64,000 bases of DNA from Rhizobium ruizarguesonis (GCF_012349115.1 NZ_PQIG01000073.1:1-64000); one strand, 5' to 3'. Positions 35,255-50,188 are shown, counted from the stretch's first letter. The notes: generated from the letters alone by a model not told the origin. Numbers and translations are program-made.

Positions 35255-36664
35255 TTAGGCCGAATAGTACATGTCGTATTCGACCGGATGCGGCGTCATT
35301 TCGAAACGCATCACCTCAGCCATCTTCAGCTCGATGAAGGCATCGATCTGATCGTCGTCGAAGACGCCGCCGGCCGTCAGGAACTTGCGGTCCTTGTCGA
35401 GGCTTTCGAGTGCTTCGCGCAAGCTGCCGCAGACGGTCGGGATCTTCTTCAATTCCTTCGGCGGCAGATCGTAGAGATCCTTGTCCATGGCCTTGCCGGG
35501 ATGGATCTTGTTCTTGATGCCGTCGAGGCCGGCCATCAGCATGGCGGCGAAGGCGAGATAGGGATTGGCGGTCGGATCCGGGAAGCGGACTTCGACGCGT
35601 TTGGCCTTCGGGTTGGAGCCGAACGGAATGCGGCAGGAGGCCGAGCGGTTGCGGGCCGAATAGGCGAGCAGCACAGGTGCTTCGTAACCCGGGACGAGAC
35701 GCTTGTAGGAGTTCGTCGACGGATTGGTGAAAGCGTTGATCGCCTTGGCATGCTTGATGATGCCGCCGATATAAAACAGGCAGCTCTCGGAAAGACCGGC
35801 ATATTCGTCGCCGGCAAAGGTCGGCTTGCCGCCCTTCCAGATCGACTGGTGCACGTGCATGCCCGAGCCGTTGTCGCCGAAGATCGGCTTCGGCATGAAG
35901 GTCGCCGTCTTGCCATAGGCGTTGGCCACCTGGTGCACGACGTATTTGTAGATCTGCATCTTGTCGGCGTTGCGCACCAGCGTATCGAACTTGATACCGA
36001 GTTCGTGCTGGGCGGCCGCGACTTCATGGTGATGCTTTTCGACGACGACGCCCATCTCGGAGAGCACCGTCAGCATTTCCGAACGCATGTCCTGGGCGCT
36101 GTCGACGGGGGGAACCGGGAAGTAGCCGCCCTTGACGCGCGGGCGATGGCCGAGGTTGCCGGTCTCGTAATCGGTGTCGTCGTTCGACGGCAGTTCGGTC
36201 GAATCGAGCTTGAAGCCGGTATTGTAAGGATCGGCCTTGTACTTGACGTCGTCGAAGACGAAGAATTCGGCTTCCGGGCCGACGAAAACCGTATCGCCGA
36301 TGCCGGATGCCTTGAGGTAGGCTTCGGCCTTCTTGGCGGTGCCGCGCGGATCGCGGTTATAGGCCTCGCCGGAGACCGGATCGAGGATGTCGCAGACGAT
36401 GACCATGGTCGACTGTGCGAAGAACGGGTCCATATGCACCGTTTCGGTGTCGGGCATCAGCACCATGTCGGACTCGTTGATGGCCTTCCAGCCGCCGATC
36501 GAGGAGCCGTCGAACATCACGCCGTCAGCGAACATGTCCTCATCGACGCAGACAACGTCCATCGTCACATGCTGCAGCTTGCCCTTCGGGTCGGTGAAAC
36601 GCAGATCGACGAACTTTACGTCGTTCTCCTTGATCTGCTTCAGAATTTCGCTTGCGGTCGCCAT
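35255..36664 (-). CDS. glnA: Glutamine synthetase, type I
   Basis: The predicted 469-residue subunit of the dodecameric GSI combines ammonia with glutamate. It has [15 protein letters not shown] near the N-terminus, the [11 protein letters not shown] metal site, the [13 protein letters not shown]-site loop, [10 protein letters not shown], and the adenylylation loop DLYDLPPKE near residue 395, whose Tyr is the target of GlnE. This marks it as the nitrogen-regulated, covalently modified type. The ribosome-binding site GGAGG lies 9 bases before the ATG. The PII gene glnB is 78 bases upstream on the same strand, the arrangement known in Rhizobium where both are transcribed from a promoter before glnB. 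Confidence 0.97.
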   Translation of the reverse strand: MATASEILKQIKENDVKFVDLRFTDPKGKLQHVTMDVVCVDEDMFADGVMFDGSSIGGWKAINESDMVLMPDTETVHMDPFFAQSTMVIVCDILDPVSGEAYNRDPRGTAKKAEAYLKASGIGDTVFVGPEAEFFVFDDVKYKADPYNTGFKLDSTELPSNDDTDYETGNLGHRPRVKGGYFPVPPVDSAQDMRSEMLTVLSEMGVVVEKHHHEVAAAQHELGIKFDTLVRNADKMQIYKYVVHQVANAYGKTATFMPKPIFGDNGSGMHVHQSIWKGGKPTFAGDEYAGLSESCLFYIGGIIKHAKAINAFTNPSTNSYKRLVPGYEAPVLLAYSARNRSASCRIPFGSNPKAKRVEVRFPDPTANPYLAFAAMLMAGLDGIKNKIHPGKAMDKDLYDLPPKELKKIPTVCGSLREALESLDKDRKFLTAGGVFDDDQIDAFIELKMAEVMRFEMTPHPVEYDMYYSA

Positions 36665-36742
36665 TAAGTAGTTTCCTCCGATTTGCGATGACGGTGTGGG
36701 TCGGCGATGACGGTAACGGACTTTGCGCGATTGGCAAAGTGG

Positions 36743-38893
<2,151 letters not shown>

Positions 38894-38897
<4 letters not shown>

Positions 38898-39112
38898 AGC
38901 GCCTGCCCGCTGCTGGCCTTCTGCACCTTGAACGCAGAATCTGGACCGTCACCCGACATGTCTGACTGTGGCGCAGTCCGGGATTGTTTTACAATTGTAA
39001 ATGCGGGTTTCGCAGAAACGGGAACGGCAGGTCCGTCCTCCGCTGGACGAGGCGGGTTGAGCCCGATGCCGGCTGAATAACGGCCATTGTCGTCGCGCTC
39101 CTTGCGTGGCAT
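38894..39112 (-). CDS. Possible small hypothetical protein (weak)
   Basis: A 72-codon reading beginning MPRKERDDNGRYSAG, rich in charged and Pro/Ser residues, in the gap of about 300 bases between the NAD(P)HX repair gene and the DUF808 gene. Its composition is compatible with a disordered small protein, but the ribosome-binding site is poor (GGGAAG touching the ATG) and the same frame stays open far upstream antisense to the DUF808 gene. If it is not a gene, the gap otherwise holds only the promoter of the DUF808 gene. Confidence 0.3.
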
Positions 39113-39193
39113 CTTCCCGGCGGAGGATTCCGCGTCTTGTTGACGGGCTTTCCGTTTTTTACTGCGTAAGTCTGTCTTTCGACGGAGGCTCGA

Positions 39194-40216
39194 ATGAGTA
39201 TTGGCCTGATCGCCCTTCTTGATGATATCGCGGCATTGGCCAAGGTGGCTGCGGCGTCGCTCGACGATATTGCCGGCCAGGCTGCCAAGGCAGGCGCGAA
39301 AGCGGCTGGCGTCGTCATTGATGATGCGGCAGTCACACCCCGCTACGTCACCGGATTTTCGGCAGCACGCGAATTGCCGATCATCGGCAAGATCACGCTC
39401 GGCTCGCTGAAGAACAAGCTTCTGATCCTGCTTCCGGCAGCACTGATCCTGAGCCTTGTCGCACCGCAGGCGATCACGCCGCTGCTGATGATCGGCGGGC
39501 TTTATCTCTGCTACGAGGGTGTGGAAAAAGTCTACGAACTGGTGATGCCGCATGCAGCCCATGCCCATGAATCGGCACTCGAGACGACAAGCCTCGATGC
39601 CAAATCGCTAGAAGACGAGAAGGTTGCCGGCGCAATCAAGACGGATTTCATCCTGTCGGCCGAAATCATGGCGATTACGCTCGCCGCGGTGCCGTCAGGC
39701 AGCATGTTCACGCAGGCCCTCATCCTTGCCGTCGTTGGACTGGGCATCACGATCATGGTCTATGGCGGCGTGGCGCTTATCGTGAAGGCCGATGATCTGG
39801 GGCTGATGCTGGCGCGTGTGCGGACGGCATCTCCGACGGGCGCCGTCTTGCGTTCGATCGGGAAGGGGCTTGTCACAGGCATGCCTTACTTTCTGAAAGT
39901 GCTCGGCATCGTCGGAACGGCCGCCATGATCTGGGTCGGCGGCGGCATCATCGTTCATGGCCTCGAAGCCTATGGCATCAGCGGTCTTGCGCATCTGATC
40001 CATGATGCCGGCGAGGCGACTGCGCATGCAGTTCCCGTTCTGGCATCGGTGCTGCGCTGGATCGTCGAGGCCGCAGGCGCGGGCATCGTCGGTATCGTCG
40101 CCGGCTTGATCGCAATTCCGGTCACAGGCTACGCCGTCTCGCCGATATGGCGGTACCTCAAATCGCTCCTGCCGCGCCGCCGGCGGAAAGAGGCGCTGGC
40201 GAACGGGAAAAAATAA
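39194..40216 (+). CDS. DUF808 family inner-membrane protein (YedI-like)
   Basis: The predicted 340-residue membrane protein starts MSIGLIALLDDIAALAKVAA, the standard N-terminus of DUF808/YedI. It contains GVVIDDAAVTPRYVTGF, LGGLYLCYEG-type sequence (here IGGLYLCYEGVEKVYE) and about seven hydrophobic segments from residue 80 on. The C-terminus is a short basic tail. The function of the family is unknown. The ribosome-binding site ACGGAGG precedes the ATG. It is convergent with the DUF72 gene. Confidence 0.9.
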   Translation: MSIGLIALLDDIAALAKVAAASLDDIAGQAAKAGAKAAGVVIDDAAVTPRYVTGFSAARELPIIGKITLGSLKNKLLILLPAALILSLVAPQAITPLLMIGGLYLCYEGVEKVYELVMPHAAHAHESALETTSLDAKSLEDEKVAGAIKTDFILSAEIMAITLAAVPSGSMFTQALILAVVGLGITIMVYGGVALIVKADDLGLMLARVRTASPTGAVLRSIGKGLVTGMPYFLKVLGIVGTAAMIWVGGGIIVHGLEAYGISGLAHLIHDAGEATAHAVPVLASVLRWIVEAAGAGIVGIVAGLIAIPVTGYAVSPIWRYLKSLLPRRRRKEALANGKK

Positions 40217-40324
40217 AGCCGTCGTCCATCGACGAGCAAAGCGTCATATCCAGCCTCATGGAATGCGTGACTGACGATATGATACCCACGATGTCACGAT
40301 CCTGTTGTGACTATCCAGCCTCGC

Positions 40325-41131
40325 CTATTTCGCCAGCGCCTGCTGCAGGGCGATTGCTCCATGCGGCGCATTGACCTTGCCCTCATGGATCATGAAGGCG
40401 AAGACGTCGCGCGGCTCGACCTTCACTTTGCGATCTCCATCGATCAGCGGCAGGTCATCAGGAACCTTGCCCTCGGCCCAGGTCTCCAGCCGGTCTGCCC
40501 AGGCCTTCAGGTCCTTTTCCGGATAGCAGGTCGGGATATCGTCCGATCCCTTCTGCAGCCTGATATAGACGAAATCGGCCGTCACGTCGGCGATCATCGG
40601 ATATTCGAAATGTTCGGCGCAAACAGGCGCCACGCCATATTTCGAAAGCAGCGCCACGAACTCCGGCACCTTGAAGGAATCGTGCCGCACCTCGACCACG
40701 TGGCGGAGCGTCAGCCCGTCCTGTTTTGCCGGCAGCAGCTTCAGGAAGGCCTCGAAATCTTGCGGATCGAACCTCTTCGTCGGCGCGAACTGCCAGAGCA
40801 GCGGCCCGAGATGATCGCCGAGTTCGCTAATGCCTGACAACAGGAACCGCTCCATCGATTCACCGGCTTCGGCAAGCACCCGACGATTGGTGACGAAACG
40901 CGTCGCCTTCAGCGAAAAGATGAAACCGTCGGGCACGTCAGCCGCCCATTTGGCAAAGACTGCGGGCTTCTGCGTGCTATAATAGGTGCCGTTGACCTCG
41001 ATGACCTTCAACTGGCGGCTGGCATAATTCAGCTCGTCCTTCTGTTTCAGGCTGTCGGGAAAGAAATGCCCACGCCAGGGCTCGAAGGTCCAGCCGCCGA
41101 TGCCGGTGCGGATAGTGCCGGATTTCGTCAT
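40325..41131 (-). CDS. DUF72 family protein (YecE-like)
   Basis: The predicted 268-residue protein begins IRTGIGGWTFEPWRGHFFPD and continues with YASRQLKVIEVNGTYYSTQK, FSLKATRFVTNRR and LGPLLWQFAPTKRFD, which define DUF72, a TIM-barrel family of unknown function. The ribosome-binding site GGGAGGAC is 7 bases before the ATG. It is the last gene of the probable uvrA-GNAT-DUF72 operon, starting 24 bases after the GNAT stop. An association of DUF72 genes with DNA-repair genes has no mechanistic explanation that I know of. Confidence 0.9.
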   Translation of the reverse strand: MTKSGTIRTGIGGWTFEPWRGHFFPDSLKQKDELNYASRQLKVIEVNGTYYSTQKPAVFAKWAADVPDGFIFSLKATRFVTNRRVLAEAGESMERFLLSGISELGDHLGPLLWQFAPTKRFDPQDFEAFLKLLPAKQDGLTLRHVVEVRHDSFKVPEFVALLSKYGVAPVCAEHFEYPMIADVTADFVYIRLQKGSDDIPTCYPEKDLKAWADRLETWAEGKVPDDLPLIDGDRKVKVEPRDVFAFMIHEGKVNAPHGAIALQQALAK

Positions 41132-41155
41132 GTCGTCCTCCCCATTCGCAGCCTC

Positions 41156-41617
41156 TCAGGCCGCATTGATCTCTTTCGTCATGTCGACGAGTGTCCATCC
41201 TGGCCGATAAGGGTTCGGCCGGCGACCCGTTTCCTGAAACCCGAAGGCGCTGTAGACCGCGATGTTCCGCTCCATCCGCGCATTGGTGTAGAGCCGGATC
41301 TCCGGCACGTCCCATTCCCGCGCCTTGCCCTCCAGCCAATGCAGCATGGCCAGCCCATGTCCGGCACCCTGAAAGGCCGGCGAGACCGCGATGCTGAACA
41401 GCATGAGGTGATCGGAATGCCGTTCGAGGACCACCACGCCGGCCGTTTGCCCGCCGATCTCGCGCAGCCAGACCTCGCCGCGTTCGATCCGCGGCGCGTA
41501 GTCCTCCGTCACCGGGATCGGCGGAGCGCCGAAGAGTTCGGTATAGGGCCGATAGGCGGCGGCTGTCAGCGTCACGATCGTTTCCAGATCATCGGGTGAC
41601 GCTGGCCTCATCGTCAT
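41156..41617 (-). CDS. GNAT-family N-acetyltransferase
   Basis: The predicted 153-residue protein has the GNAT fold with motif A in [20 protein letters not shown] (QxxGxG/A acetyl-CoA loop, with an Ala-Gly-His-Gly variant) followed by [23 protein letters not shown], the usual motif B. The acceptor is unknown. The first ATG overlaps the uvrA stop as ATGA, so translation is probably coupled to uvrA; a second ATG two codons later is also possible. Confidence 0.88.
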   Translation of the reverse strand: MTMRPASPDDLETIVTLTAAAYRPYTELFGAPPIPVTEDYAPRIERGEVWLREIGGQTAGVVVLERHSDHLMLFSIAVSPAFQGAGHGLAMLHWLEGKAREWDVPEIRLYTNARMERNIAVYSAFGFQETGRRPNPYRPGWTLVDMTKEINAA

Positions 41618-44535
41618 TCCGCCGCAACCGCCTTCTTCACCGGGCGCCGTTCCAGCAATTCCTTCAGGAAGTGTCCGGTATAGGACCGCTTTTCCTTGAC
41701 GATCGCTTCGGGCGTACCGGTTGCGACGATCTCACCGCCGCCATCGCCGCCTTCGGGGCCGAAATCGAGCACCCAGTCGGCCGTCTTGATGACTTCGAGA
41801 TTGTGTTCGATCACCACCACCGAATTGCCCTGGTTGACCAGTTCGTGCAGCATTTCGAGCAGCTTGGCGACGTCGTGGAAATGCAGGCCGGTCGTCGGTT
41901 CGTCGAGAATGTAGAGCGTGCGTCCCGTCGAGCGTTTCGACAGTTCCTTGGCAAGCTTGACGCGCTGCGCCTCGCCGCCCGAGAGCGTATTCGCCTGCTG
42001 GCCGACCTTGATATAACCGAGGCCGACATCCTTCAGCGATTGCAGCTTGTCGCGCACGGCAGGCACCGCCGCGAAGAAATCGACGCCTTCCTCCACAGTC
42101 ATGTCGAGCACGTCGGCGATCGACCTCTGTTTGAAGGTGACGTCGAGCGTCTCTCTGTTATAGCGCTTGCCGTGGCAGACGTCGCAGGTGACGTAGACAT
42201 CGGGCAGGAAGTGCATCTCGATCTTGATGACGCCGTCTCCCTGGCAGGCCTCGCAGCGTCCGCCCTTGACGTTGAAGGAGAAGCGGCCCGGCTGGTAGCC
42301 GCGGGCCTTCGCCTCCGGCAGACCGGCGAACCAATCTCGGATCGGCGTGAAGGCGCCGGTATAGGTCGCCGGGTTCGAGCGCGGCGTGCGGCCGATCGGT
42401 GATTGGTCGATGTCGATCACCTTGTCGATATGCTCGAAGCCGTCGATGCGGTCGTGATCGGCCGGGTTTTCACGCGCGCCCATGACGCGCCTTGCCGCCG
42501 ATTTATAGAGCGTCTCGATCAGGAAGGTGGATTTGCCGCCGCCCGAAACGCCGGTCACCGCCGTGAAGACCCCAAGCGGGATCGCCGCCGTGACGTTCTT
42601 CAGATTGTTGCCGCGTGCGCCGACCACCTTGATCTCGCGGCCTTTCTTCTGCTTGCGGCGCTCGTTGGGAACCGGAACGCCGAGTTCGCCCGAGAGATAT
42701 TTGCCGGTCAGCGAGTTCGGATTGTCCATGATGTCTTGCGGCGTACCATGGGCGATCACCTGGCCGCCGTGAATGCCGGCTGCCGGGCCGATATCGACCA
42801 CGTCGTCGGCCGACAGGATCGCATCTTCGTCATGTTCGACGACGATGACGGTGTTGCCGATGTCGCGCAGGTGCTTCAGCGTGTCGAGCAGCCGGGCATT
42901 GTCGCGCTGATGCAGGCCGATCGACGGCTCGTCGAGCACGTAAAGCACGCCCGTCAGCCCCGAGCCGATCTGCGAGGCAAGCCGGATGCGCTGGCTTTCG
43001 CCGCCCGACAGCGTGCCGGAATTGCGCGACAGGCTGAGATATTCCAGGCCGACGTCGTTGAGGAAGCGCAGCCGGTCGCGGATTTCCTTGAGGATGCGCA
43101 CGGCGATCTCGTTCTGCTTGGCGTTGAAGCTTGCCGGCAGCGTCTCGAACCAGTCACGGGCGACGCGGATCGACATACCAGTCACTTCGCCGATATGCAG
43201 CGTGTCGATCTTCACCGCCAAGGCCTCCGGCTTCAGACGGAAGCCGTTGCAGGAAGGGCAGGGGGCCGCCGACATGAAGCGTTCGATATCCTCGCGCGCC
43301 CAGGCGGAATCGGTCTCTTTCCAGCGGCGCTCGAGATTGGTGATGATGCCTTCGAAATTCTTCTGCGTCGTGTAGGAGCGCGCGCCGTCGGCATAGTGGA
43401 ATTCGATCTTGTCGTTGGTGCCGTTGAGGATGACGTCCTTGGCCTCGTCGGAAAGATCGTTCCAACGGGTGCCGAGCTTGAAGCCGTAATGTTTGCCGAG
43501 CGCTTCCAGCGTCTGGTTGTAATAGGGCGAGGTCGACTTGGCCCAGGGCGCGATCGCCCCGTCGCGCAACGTCCGCTCGGGCTCCGGCACGATCAGATCC
43601 GGATCGATCTTCTGCTGGGCGCCGAGGCCGTCGCAGGTCGGGCAGGCGCCGAAGGGATTGTTGAAGGAGAACAGCCTGGGCTCGATCTCGGGAATGGTGA
43701 AGCCCGAGACCGGGCAGGCGAATTTCTCCGAAAACAGCACGCGTTCATGTGTCTCGTTCAGCGACTTGTTGGCTGAGCCGCCGGCCGATGTCTCTTCCGG
43801 GGGCAGCGGTTTGTCGGCGAATTCGGCGACCGCCAGCCCGTCGGCGAGCTTGAGGCAGGTCTCCAGGCTGTCCGCCAGGCGCGCCGAGACATCCGAGCGC
43901 ACGACAATGCGGTCGACCACCACGTCGATGTCGTGCTTGTATTTCTTGTCGAGCACCGGCGCCTCGGCGATCTCGTAGAACTGCCCGTCGACCTTGACGC
44001 GCTGGAAGCCCTTCTTCATCAGCTCCGCCAGTTCCTTCTTGTATTCGCCCTTGCGCCCGCGCACGAGCGGCGCAAGGATATAAAGACGGGTGCCGTCGCC
44101 GAAATCGAGGATGCGGTCGACCATCTGGCTGACGGTCTGGCTCTCGATCGGCAGGCCGGTCGCCGGCGAATAGGGAACGCCGACGCGGGCAAAGAGCAGG
44201 CGCATATAGTCGTAGATCTCGGTGACGGTGCCGACCGTCGAGCGCGGATTGCGCGAGGTGGTCTTCTGCTCGATCGAGATTGCCGGCGAAAGCCCGTCGA
44301 TCTGGTCGACATCGGGCTTCTGCATCATTTCGAGGAACTGCCGGGCATAGGCCGACAGGCTCTCGACATAACGCCGCTGGCCCTCGGCATAGATCGTGTC
44401 GAAGGCAAGCGAGGATTTGCCGGAACCCGAAAGCCCGGTCATGACGATCAGCTTGTTACGCGGCAGATCGAGATCGATGCTCTTGAGATTATGCTCGCGC
44501 GCGCCGCGGATGGAGATCGTCTTCAGTTCGCTCAT
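41614..44535 (-). CDS. uvrA: Excinuclease ABC subunit A
   Basis: The predicted 973-residue damage-recognition ATPase of nucleotide excision repair has the first Walker [13 protein letters not shown] (about residues 33-44), signature [15 protein letters not shown], and the second ATPase [11 protein letters not shown] and [17 protein letters not shown]. The C-terminal zinc finger CEACQGDG...[10 protein letters not shown] is intact. The insertion-domain zinc module reads C274-P-V-S277...C298-P-T-C301, so its second usual cysteine is Ser. The gene is divergent from ssb, and a LexA-type box lies between them. Confidence 0.97.
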   Translation of the reverse strand: MSELKTISIRGAREHNLKSIDLDLPRNKLIVMTGLSGSGKSSLAFDTIYAEGQRRYVESLSAYARQFLEMMQKPDVDQIDGLSPAISIEQKTTSRNPRSTVGTVTEIYDYMRLLFARVGVPYSPATGLPIESQTVSQMVDRILDFGDGTRLYILAPLVRGRKGEYKKELAELMKKGFQRVKVDGQFYEIAEAPVLDKKYKHDIDVVVDRIVVRSDVSARLADSLETCLKLADGLAVAEFADKPLPPEETSAGGSANKSLNETHERVLFSEKFACPVSGFTIPEIEPRLFSFNNPFGACPTCDGLGAQQKIDPDLIVPEPERTLRDGAIAPWAKSTSPYYNQTLEALGKHYGFKLGTRWNDLSDEAKDVILNGTNDKIEFHYADGARSYTTQKNFEGIITNLERRWKETDSAWAREDIERFMSAAPCPSCNGFRLKPEALAVKIDTLHIGEVTGMSIRVARDWFETLPASFNAKQNEIAVRILKEIRDRLRFLNDVGLEYLSLSRNSGTLSGGESQRIRLASQIGSGLTGVLYVLDEPSIGLHQRDNARLLDTLKHLRDIGNTVIVVEHDEDAILSADDVVDIGPAAGIHGGQVIAHGTPQDIMDNPNSLTGKYLSGELGVPVPNERRKQKKGREIKVVGARGNNLKNVTAAIPLGVFTAVTGVSGGGKSTFLIETLYKSAARRVMGARENPADHDRIDGFEHIDKVIDIDQSPIGRTPRSNPATYTGAFTPIRDWFAGLPEAKARGYQPGRFSFNVKGGRCEACQGDGVIKIEMHFLPDVYVTCDVCHGKRYNRETLDVTFKQRSIADVLDMTVEEGVDFFAAVPAVRDKLQSLKDVGLGYIKVGQQANTLSGGEAQRVKLAKELSKRSTGRTLYILDEPTTGLHFHDVAKLLEMLHELVNQGNSVVVIEHNLEVIKTADWVLDFGPEGGDGGGEIVATGTPEAIVKEKRSYTGHFLKELLERRPVKKAVAAE

Positions 44536-44634
44536 CGTCTCTGCTTTGGTTTTCTGGATGACAGCCCTTATTTAGTGATGCCGACGGGCGAGTCGAGGCT
44601 GAATATCCGCAAGGGCTCAAGGTTTTCGATTCTG

Positions 44635-44663
44635 TTGACAGGATCATACGGATAAACTAGAAC
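44635..44663 (+). promoter_or_regulatory. Predicted sigma-70 type promoter toward ssb
   Basis: TTGACA, exactly 17 bases, TAGAAC. The -10 overlaps the first half of the LexA-type box, so repressor binding would block it. The leader to ssb would be about 150 bases. Confidence 0.55.
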
Positions 44664-44674
44664 AAATAAAGAAC
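44660..44674. promoter_or_regulatory. LexA (SOS) box between uvrA and ssb
   Basis: GAAC-AAATAAA-GAAC on the plus strand, which is GTTC-TTTATTT-GTTC on the other strand, an exact match to the alphaproteobacterial LexA consensus GTTC-N7-GTTC. It lies in the divergent region and can control uvrA, ssb or both. Confidence 0.85.
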
Positions 44675-44819
44675 AAAATTCCTGATGAATGCATGCGGCT
44701 TTCTGATGGGATAAACATGTGGATTAATTGCCGCCCATGCGCATCGGCGGTCCGTGATGGTTTAAGGTGCGCCGATCGATTAAACGCCGCCGGGCAGGGC
44801 GGCAGGCAGGGTGAGAAGT

Positions 44820-45326
44820 ATGGCTGGTAGCGTGAATAAGGTAATTCTGATTGGAAACGTCGGTGCGGACCCCGAAATCCGCCGCACTCAGGATGGCCGG
44901 CCGATCGCCAATCTTCGTATCGCGACCTCGGAGACCTGGCGTGACCGCAATTCCGGCGAGCGCCGTGAAAAGACCGAATGGCACACTGTCGTCGTCTTCA
45001 ACGAGGGCCTCTGCAAGGTCGTCGAGCAATATGTGAAGAAGGGCGCCAAGCTCTATATCGAAGGCCAGCTGCAGACCCGCAAATGGCAGGACCAACAGGG
45101 CCAGGATCGCTACAGCACGGAAGTGGTGCTGCAGGGCTTCGGTTCGACGCTGACGATGCTGGACGGTCGCGGCGAAGGCGGCGGCGCGAGCTCCGGCCGC
45201 GGCGGCGGCGCTGGCGGCAACGATTATGGCGACGACTACGGTGCGCCGGCTCCCGCTTCATCGCCGAGCCGCGGCGGTGGCGGCGGCAACTTCTCGCGGG
45301 ATCTCGACGACGATATCCCGTTCTGA
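44820..45326 (+). CDS. ssb: Single-stranded DNA-binding protein
   Basis: The predicted 168-residue protein has an OB fold ([21 protein letters not shown]...[11 protein letters not shown]...[14 protein letters not shown]), a Gly/Ser/Pro-rich linker (about residues 115-158) and the partner-binding acidic tip DDDIPF. The ATG at 44820 has AGGGTGAG upstream; an in-frame GTG three codons earlier is ignored. It binds single-stranded DNA and recruits repair and replication enzymes. It is monocistronic with a strong terminator, and probably SOS-controlled. Confidence 0.96.
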   Translation: MAGSVNKVILIGNVGADPEIRRTQDGRPIANLRIATSETWRDRNSGERREKTEWHTVVVFNEGLCKVVEQYVKKGAKLYIEGQLQTRKWQDQQGQDRYSTEVVLQGFGSTLTMLDGRGEGGGASSGRGGGAGGNDYGDDYGAPAPASSPSRGGGGGNFSRDLDDDIPF

Positions 45327-45361
45327 TCGATAGCCTTTCCTGGCTTGGTGAGAGACGTGAG

Positions 45362-45397
45362 AGAGCATGATGCCTTGGATGGCGTCATGCTCTTTTT
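45362..45397 (+). terminator. Rho-independent terminator of ssb
   Basis: AGAGCATGATGCC, loop TTGGAT, GGCGTCATGCTCT with one wobble pair, then TTTT. The stem is 13 base pairs. It lies 36 bases after the ssb stop. Confidence 0.88.
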
Positions 45398-45455
45398 CTT
45401 TGATCTCGCTGCAGATCGTTCAGACCGGATCGGCCTCAATCGTCTACGGCCGTTT

Positions 45456-46103
45456 TCAGTGCGGTGTCGCGCTGATCAGATTGAACGCCGACTTAGCCCC
45501 GTCGACGACGAACTGTGCGGCAAGGGCGGCGAGGATGACGCCGAGGAGTCGCGTCAGGATGGCCCGGCCGGTGACGCCGAGGAAACGGTCCAGCCTTTCG
45601 GCGATGAGCAGCATGAGGAAGGTCAGCAGCAGATTGGCGGCAATGACGCCGATCAATTGCGCTTTCCCGATCGAGGTGGCCAGCGTGCCGGCAAGCAGGA
45701 TCGTCGCCGAGATCGCACCCGGACCGGCAATCAGCGGCAAGGCGAGGGGGAAGACGGCAATATTCTCGATGTGATCCTTGGTGATCGCCGCCTCGGTCGC
45801 CTTCTCCTTGCGCTCCTGCCGCCTCTCGAACACCATCTCGAAGGCGATCCAGAACAACAGCAGCCCGCCGGCGATGCGGAAGGCGCCGATCGAAATCCCG
45901 AGCACGCCGAGAACGCCGGCGCCGAACAGCGCGAAGACGGCGAGGATGATGAAGGCGATGGTCGAACCTCGCAGCGCCACCTGCGTACGCTCGCTGCGGC
46001 TCATGCCTGTCGTCAGGCCCAGGAAGATCGGTGCGAGCCCCGGCGGATCGATGGTGACGAGCAGCGTCGTGAAGGCGTTGATCAATTGGTCGGCGCTTGC
46101 CAT
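45456..46103 (-). CDS. MarC family integral membrane protein
   Basis: The predicted 215-residue protein has six hydrophobic segments and the MarC/UPF0056 signatures TLLVTIDPPGLAPIFLGLT (about residues 12-30), FRIAGGLLLFWIAFEM and PLALPLIAGPGAISATILL. An earlier link to multiple antibiotic resistance has not held up in E. coli, and the role is unknown. The ATG at 46103 has CGGAG 5 bases upstream; an in-frame extension of 23 residues looks like leader. It is convergent with ssb and divergent from gyrA. Confidence 0.92.
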   Translation of the reverse strand: MASADQLINAFTTLLVTIDPPGLAPIFLGLTTGMSRSERTQVALRGSTIAFIILAVFALFGAGVLGVLGISIGAFRIAGGLLLFWIAFEMVFERRQERKEKATEAAITKDHIENIAVFPLALPLIAGPGAISATILLAGTLATSIGKAQLIGVIAANLLLTFLMLLIAERLDRFLGVTGRAILTRLLGVILAALAAQFVVDGAKSAFNLISATPH

Positions 46104-46340
46104 CGGCTCTCCGAAACCCCATATGGGTGTGTGGTTTTTTATGATTGTGAAGCGGGGATTCCGATTTGGCAAATATCCCGCGGCGGCCCGCAGCGGATTT
46201 GTCCGGTTTGGCCGCGCAACTTGTATGTTTTACCGTCTTTAAGCCGCAAAAGCCTGTTCAAAACGCGCTGTGAAATTGGCGTGGCAACAGGCTTTCCGCT
46301 ATAAATCTTCAAGTGATTCTAGAAGAGATCGTGATCTGTT

Positions 46341-49178
<2,838 letters not shown>

Positions 49179-49189
49179 TCAAGTGAATG

Positions 49190-49212
49190 GGGCGGCTTCG
49201 AGCCGCCCTTTT
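49190..49212 (+). terminator. Rho-independent terminator of gyrA
   Basis: GGGCGGCT, loop TCG, AGCCGCCC, then TTTT, 12 bases after the gyrA stop. Confidence 0.85.
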
Positions 49213-49366
49213 CATTTCAAGTCGCCCTTTTGCTTTTCAAATCGGATGATGGTTCGGGACCACGCCACAGAAAAAGCCGGACGCTGATGCATCCGGCTTT
49301 GAATGGCCCTGGCGACGGAAGGGTGCCGCTCAAGGGTGGGAAGAGGGTGTAGGCAAGAGAGGAATG

Positions 49367-49501
49367 TCAGAACGCTCTATGTTTGTCGTTCAGCGCCTTC
49401 ACCTCTTCGCCTTCGCGCCGGAGCGCTGAAATCGTCGAGGCCACAGACACGATGAACATGACACTGATAAGGGCGGTGAGCACTGTCAAGATCGTGAACA
49501 T
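49367..49501 (-). CDS. 44-residue membrane protein, unknown
   Basis: A short reading with an excellent ribosome-binding site (AGGAAAGGAATGCCT before the ATG). The product starts MFTILTVLTALISVMFIVSV, a single membrane segment, followed by a charged cytoplasmic tail (RREGEEVKALNDKHRAF). No family is recognised. It is 36 bases after another tiny gene on the same strand, and the two probably form one transcript. Confidence 0.6.
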   Translation of the reverse strand: MFTILTVLTALISVMFIVSVASTISALRREGEEVKALNDKHRAF

Positions 49502-49537
49502 AGGCATTCCTTTCCTGGGGAGTTGCGTTCTCGCCCC

Positions 49538-49693
49538 TCAGTACTGGCCCAGCACGGCCGTCCGGGCCGAAGCATAGGGACCATAAACCTTGGACGTATC
49601 GACCTTTTGATCATAGAGAGCGACAGTTGCGGTCAGCATGCCCGTGACCATTACCATCCAGAGCACGTTAATCATCGTAATCTTACCGGGCAT
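49538..49693 (-). CDS. 51-residue membrane protein, unknown
   Basis: This short gene has GGAAGGAAT 6 bases before the ATG. The product starts MPGKITMINVLWMVMVTGML and has one membrane segment (about residues 7-27), then a polar tail with YDQKVDTSKVYGPYASAR. The sequence is unlike chance reading: the codons use the strong third-position G/C bias of the genome. No known family. It lies upstream of the 44-residue gene on the same strand. Confidence 0.6.
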   Translation of the reverse strand: MPGKITMINVLWMVMVTGMLTATVALYDQKVDTSKVYGPYASARTAVLGQY

Positions 49694-49816
49694 TTTTATT
49701 CCTTCCGCGCCGCATCTATGTATCGGTTGAATGAACGCATCCGTCTGAAAATGGTTCCGCCGGATGTTGATCGGGTGTTTACCAATGGCGATCTGAAGCG
49801 ACCTTGAATGTCTCGT

Positions 49817-50098
49817 TCATCTGGCGTTCAGATTCGAAGCTTCGCGCAGCCGGCCCTGGGCGCGCACGATCGCCGCATGCTCGGCGAGCTCCGGCCGTAC
49901 CCAGCGCACCTCGTATTGATCGGCGAAATAGCCATAGGCCATCTCGGCGGCGAGAGAGAAAACGACGGCAAGTGCAACGAGCACGATCAGCATGGACTTG
50001 GTCTTTCGGGGAGCGCCGGATGCCGGAATGGCATCGGCTGCTTTGATGATGCGAATTAAGCAGATCGAGCCTGAAACGGCCTTGAACGGGCCATTCAT
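49817..50098 (-). CDS. Short single-pass membrane protein, unknown
   Basis: The reading is 93 codons; a membrane segment MLIVLVALAVVFSLAAEMAY spans residues 36-55 and is followed by a polar C-terminus (ADQYEVRWVRPELAEHAAIV). The start is uncertain: the methionine at residue 36 (base 49993) would give a 58-residue protein more like the two neighbours. Neither has a strong ribosome-binding site. It is the third short membrane-protein gene between gyrA and coaD, transcribed toward gyrA. Confidence 0.55.
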   Translation of the reverse strand: MNGPFKAVSGSICLIRIIKAADAIPASGAPRKTKSMLIVLVALAVVFSLAAEMAYGYFADQYEVRWVRPELAEHAAIVRAQGRLREASNLNAR

Positions 50099-50188
50099 CC
50101 GTCGTTCAGTCGCCCGGAACGACTGGCCAAATCACTTGCGGCAAGGCAGCATCCGTGACAAAAGGCGTCAAACCAACGGCCGGGCCAC

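Noticed and set aside
35240..36667. Plus-strand open frame of about 475 codons opposite glnA
   Set aside because: Mirror frame of glnA with valine/aspartate/histidine-rich nonsense composition; no ribosome-binding site.
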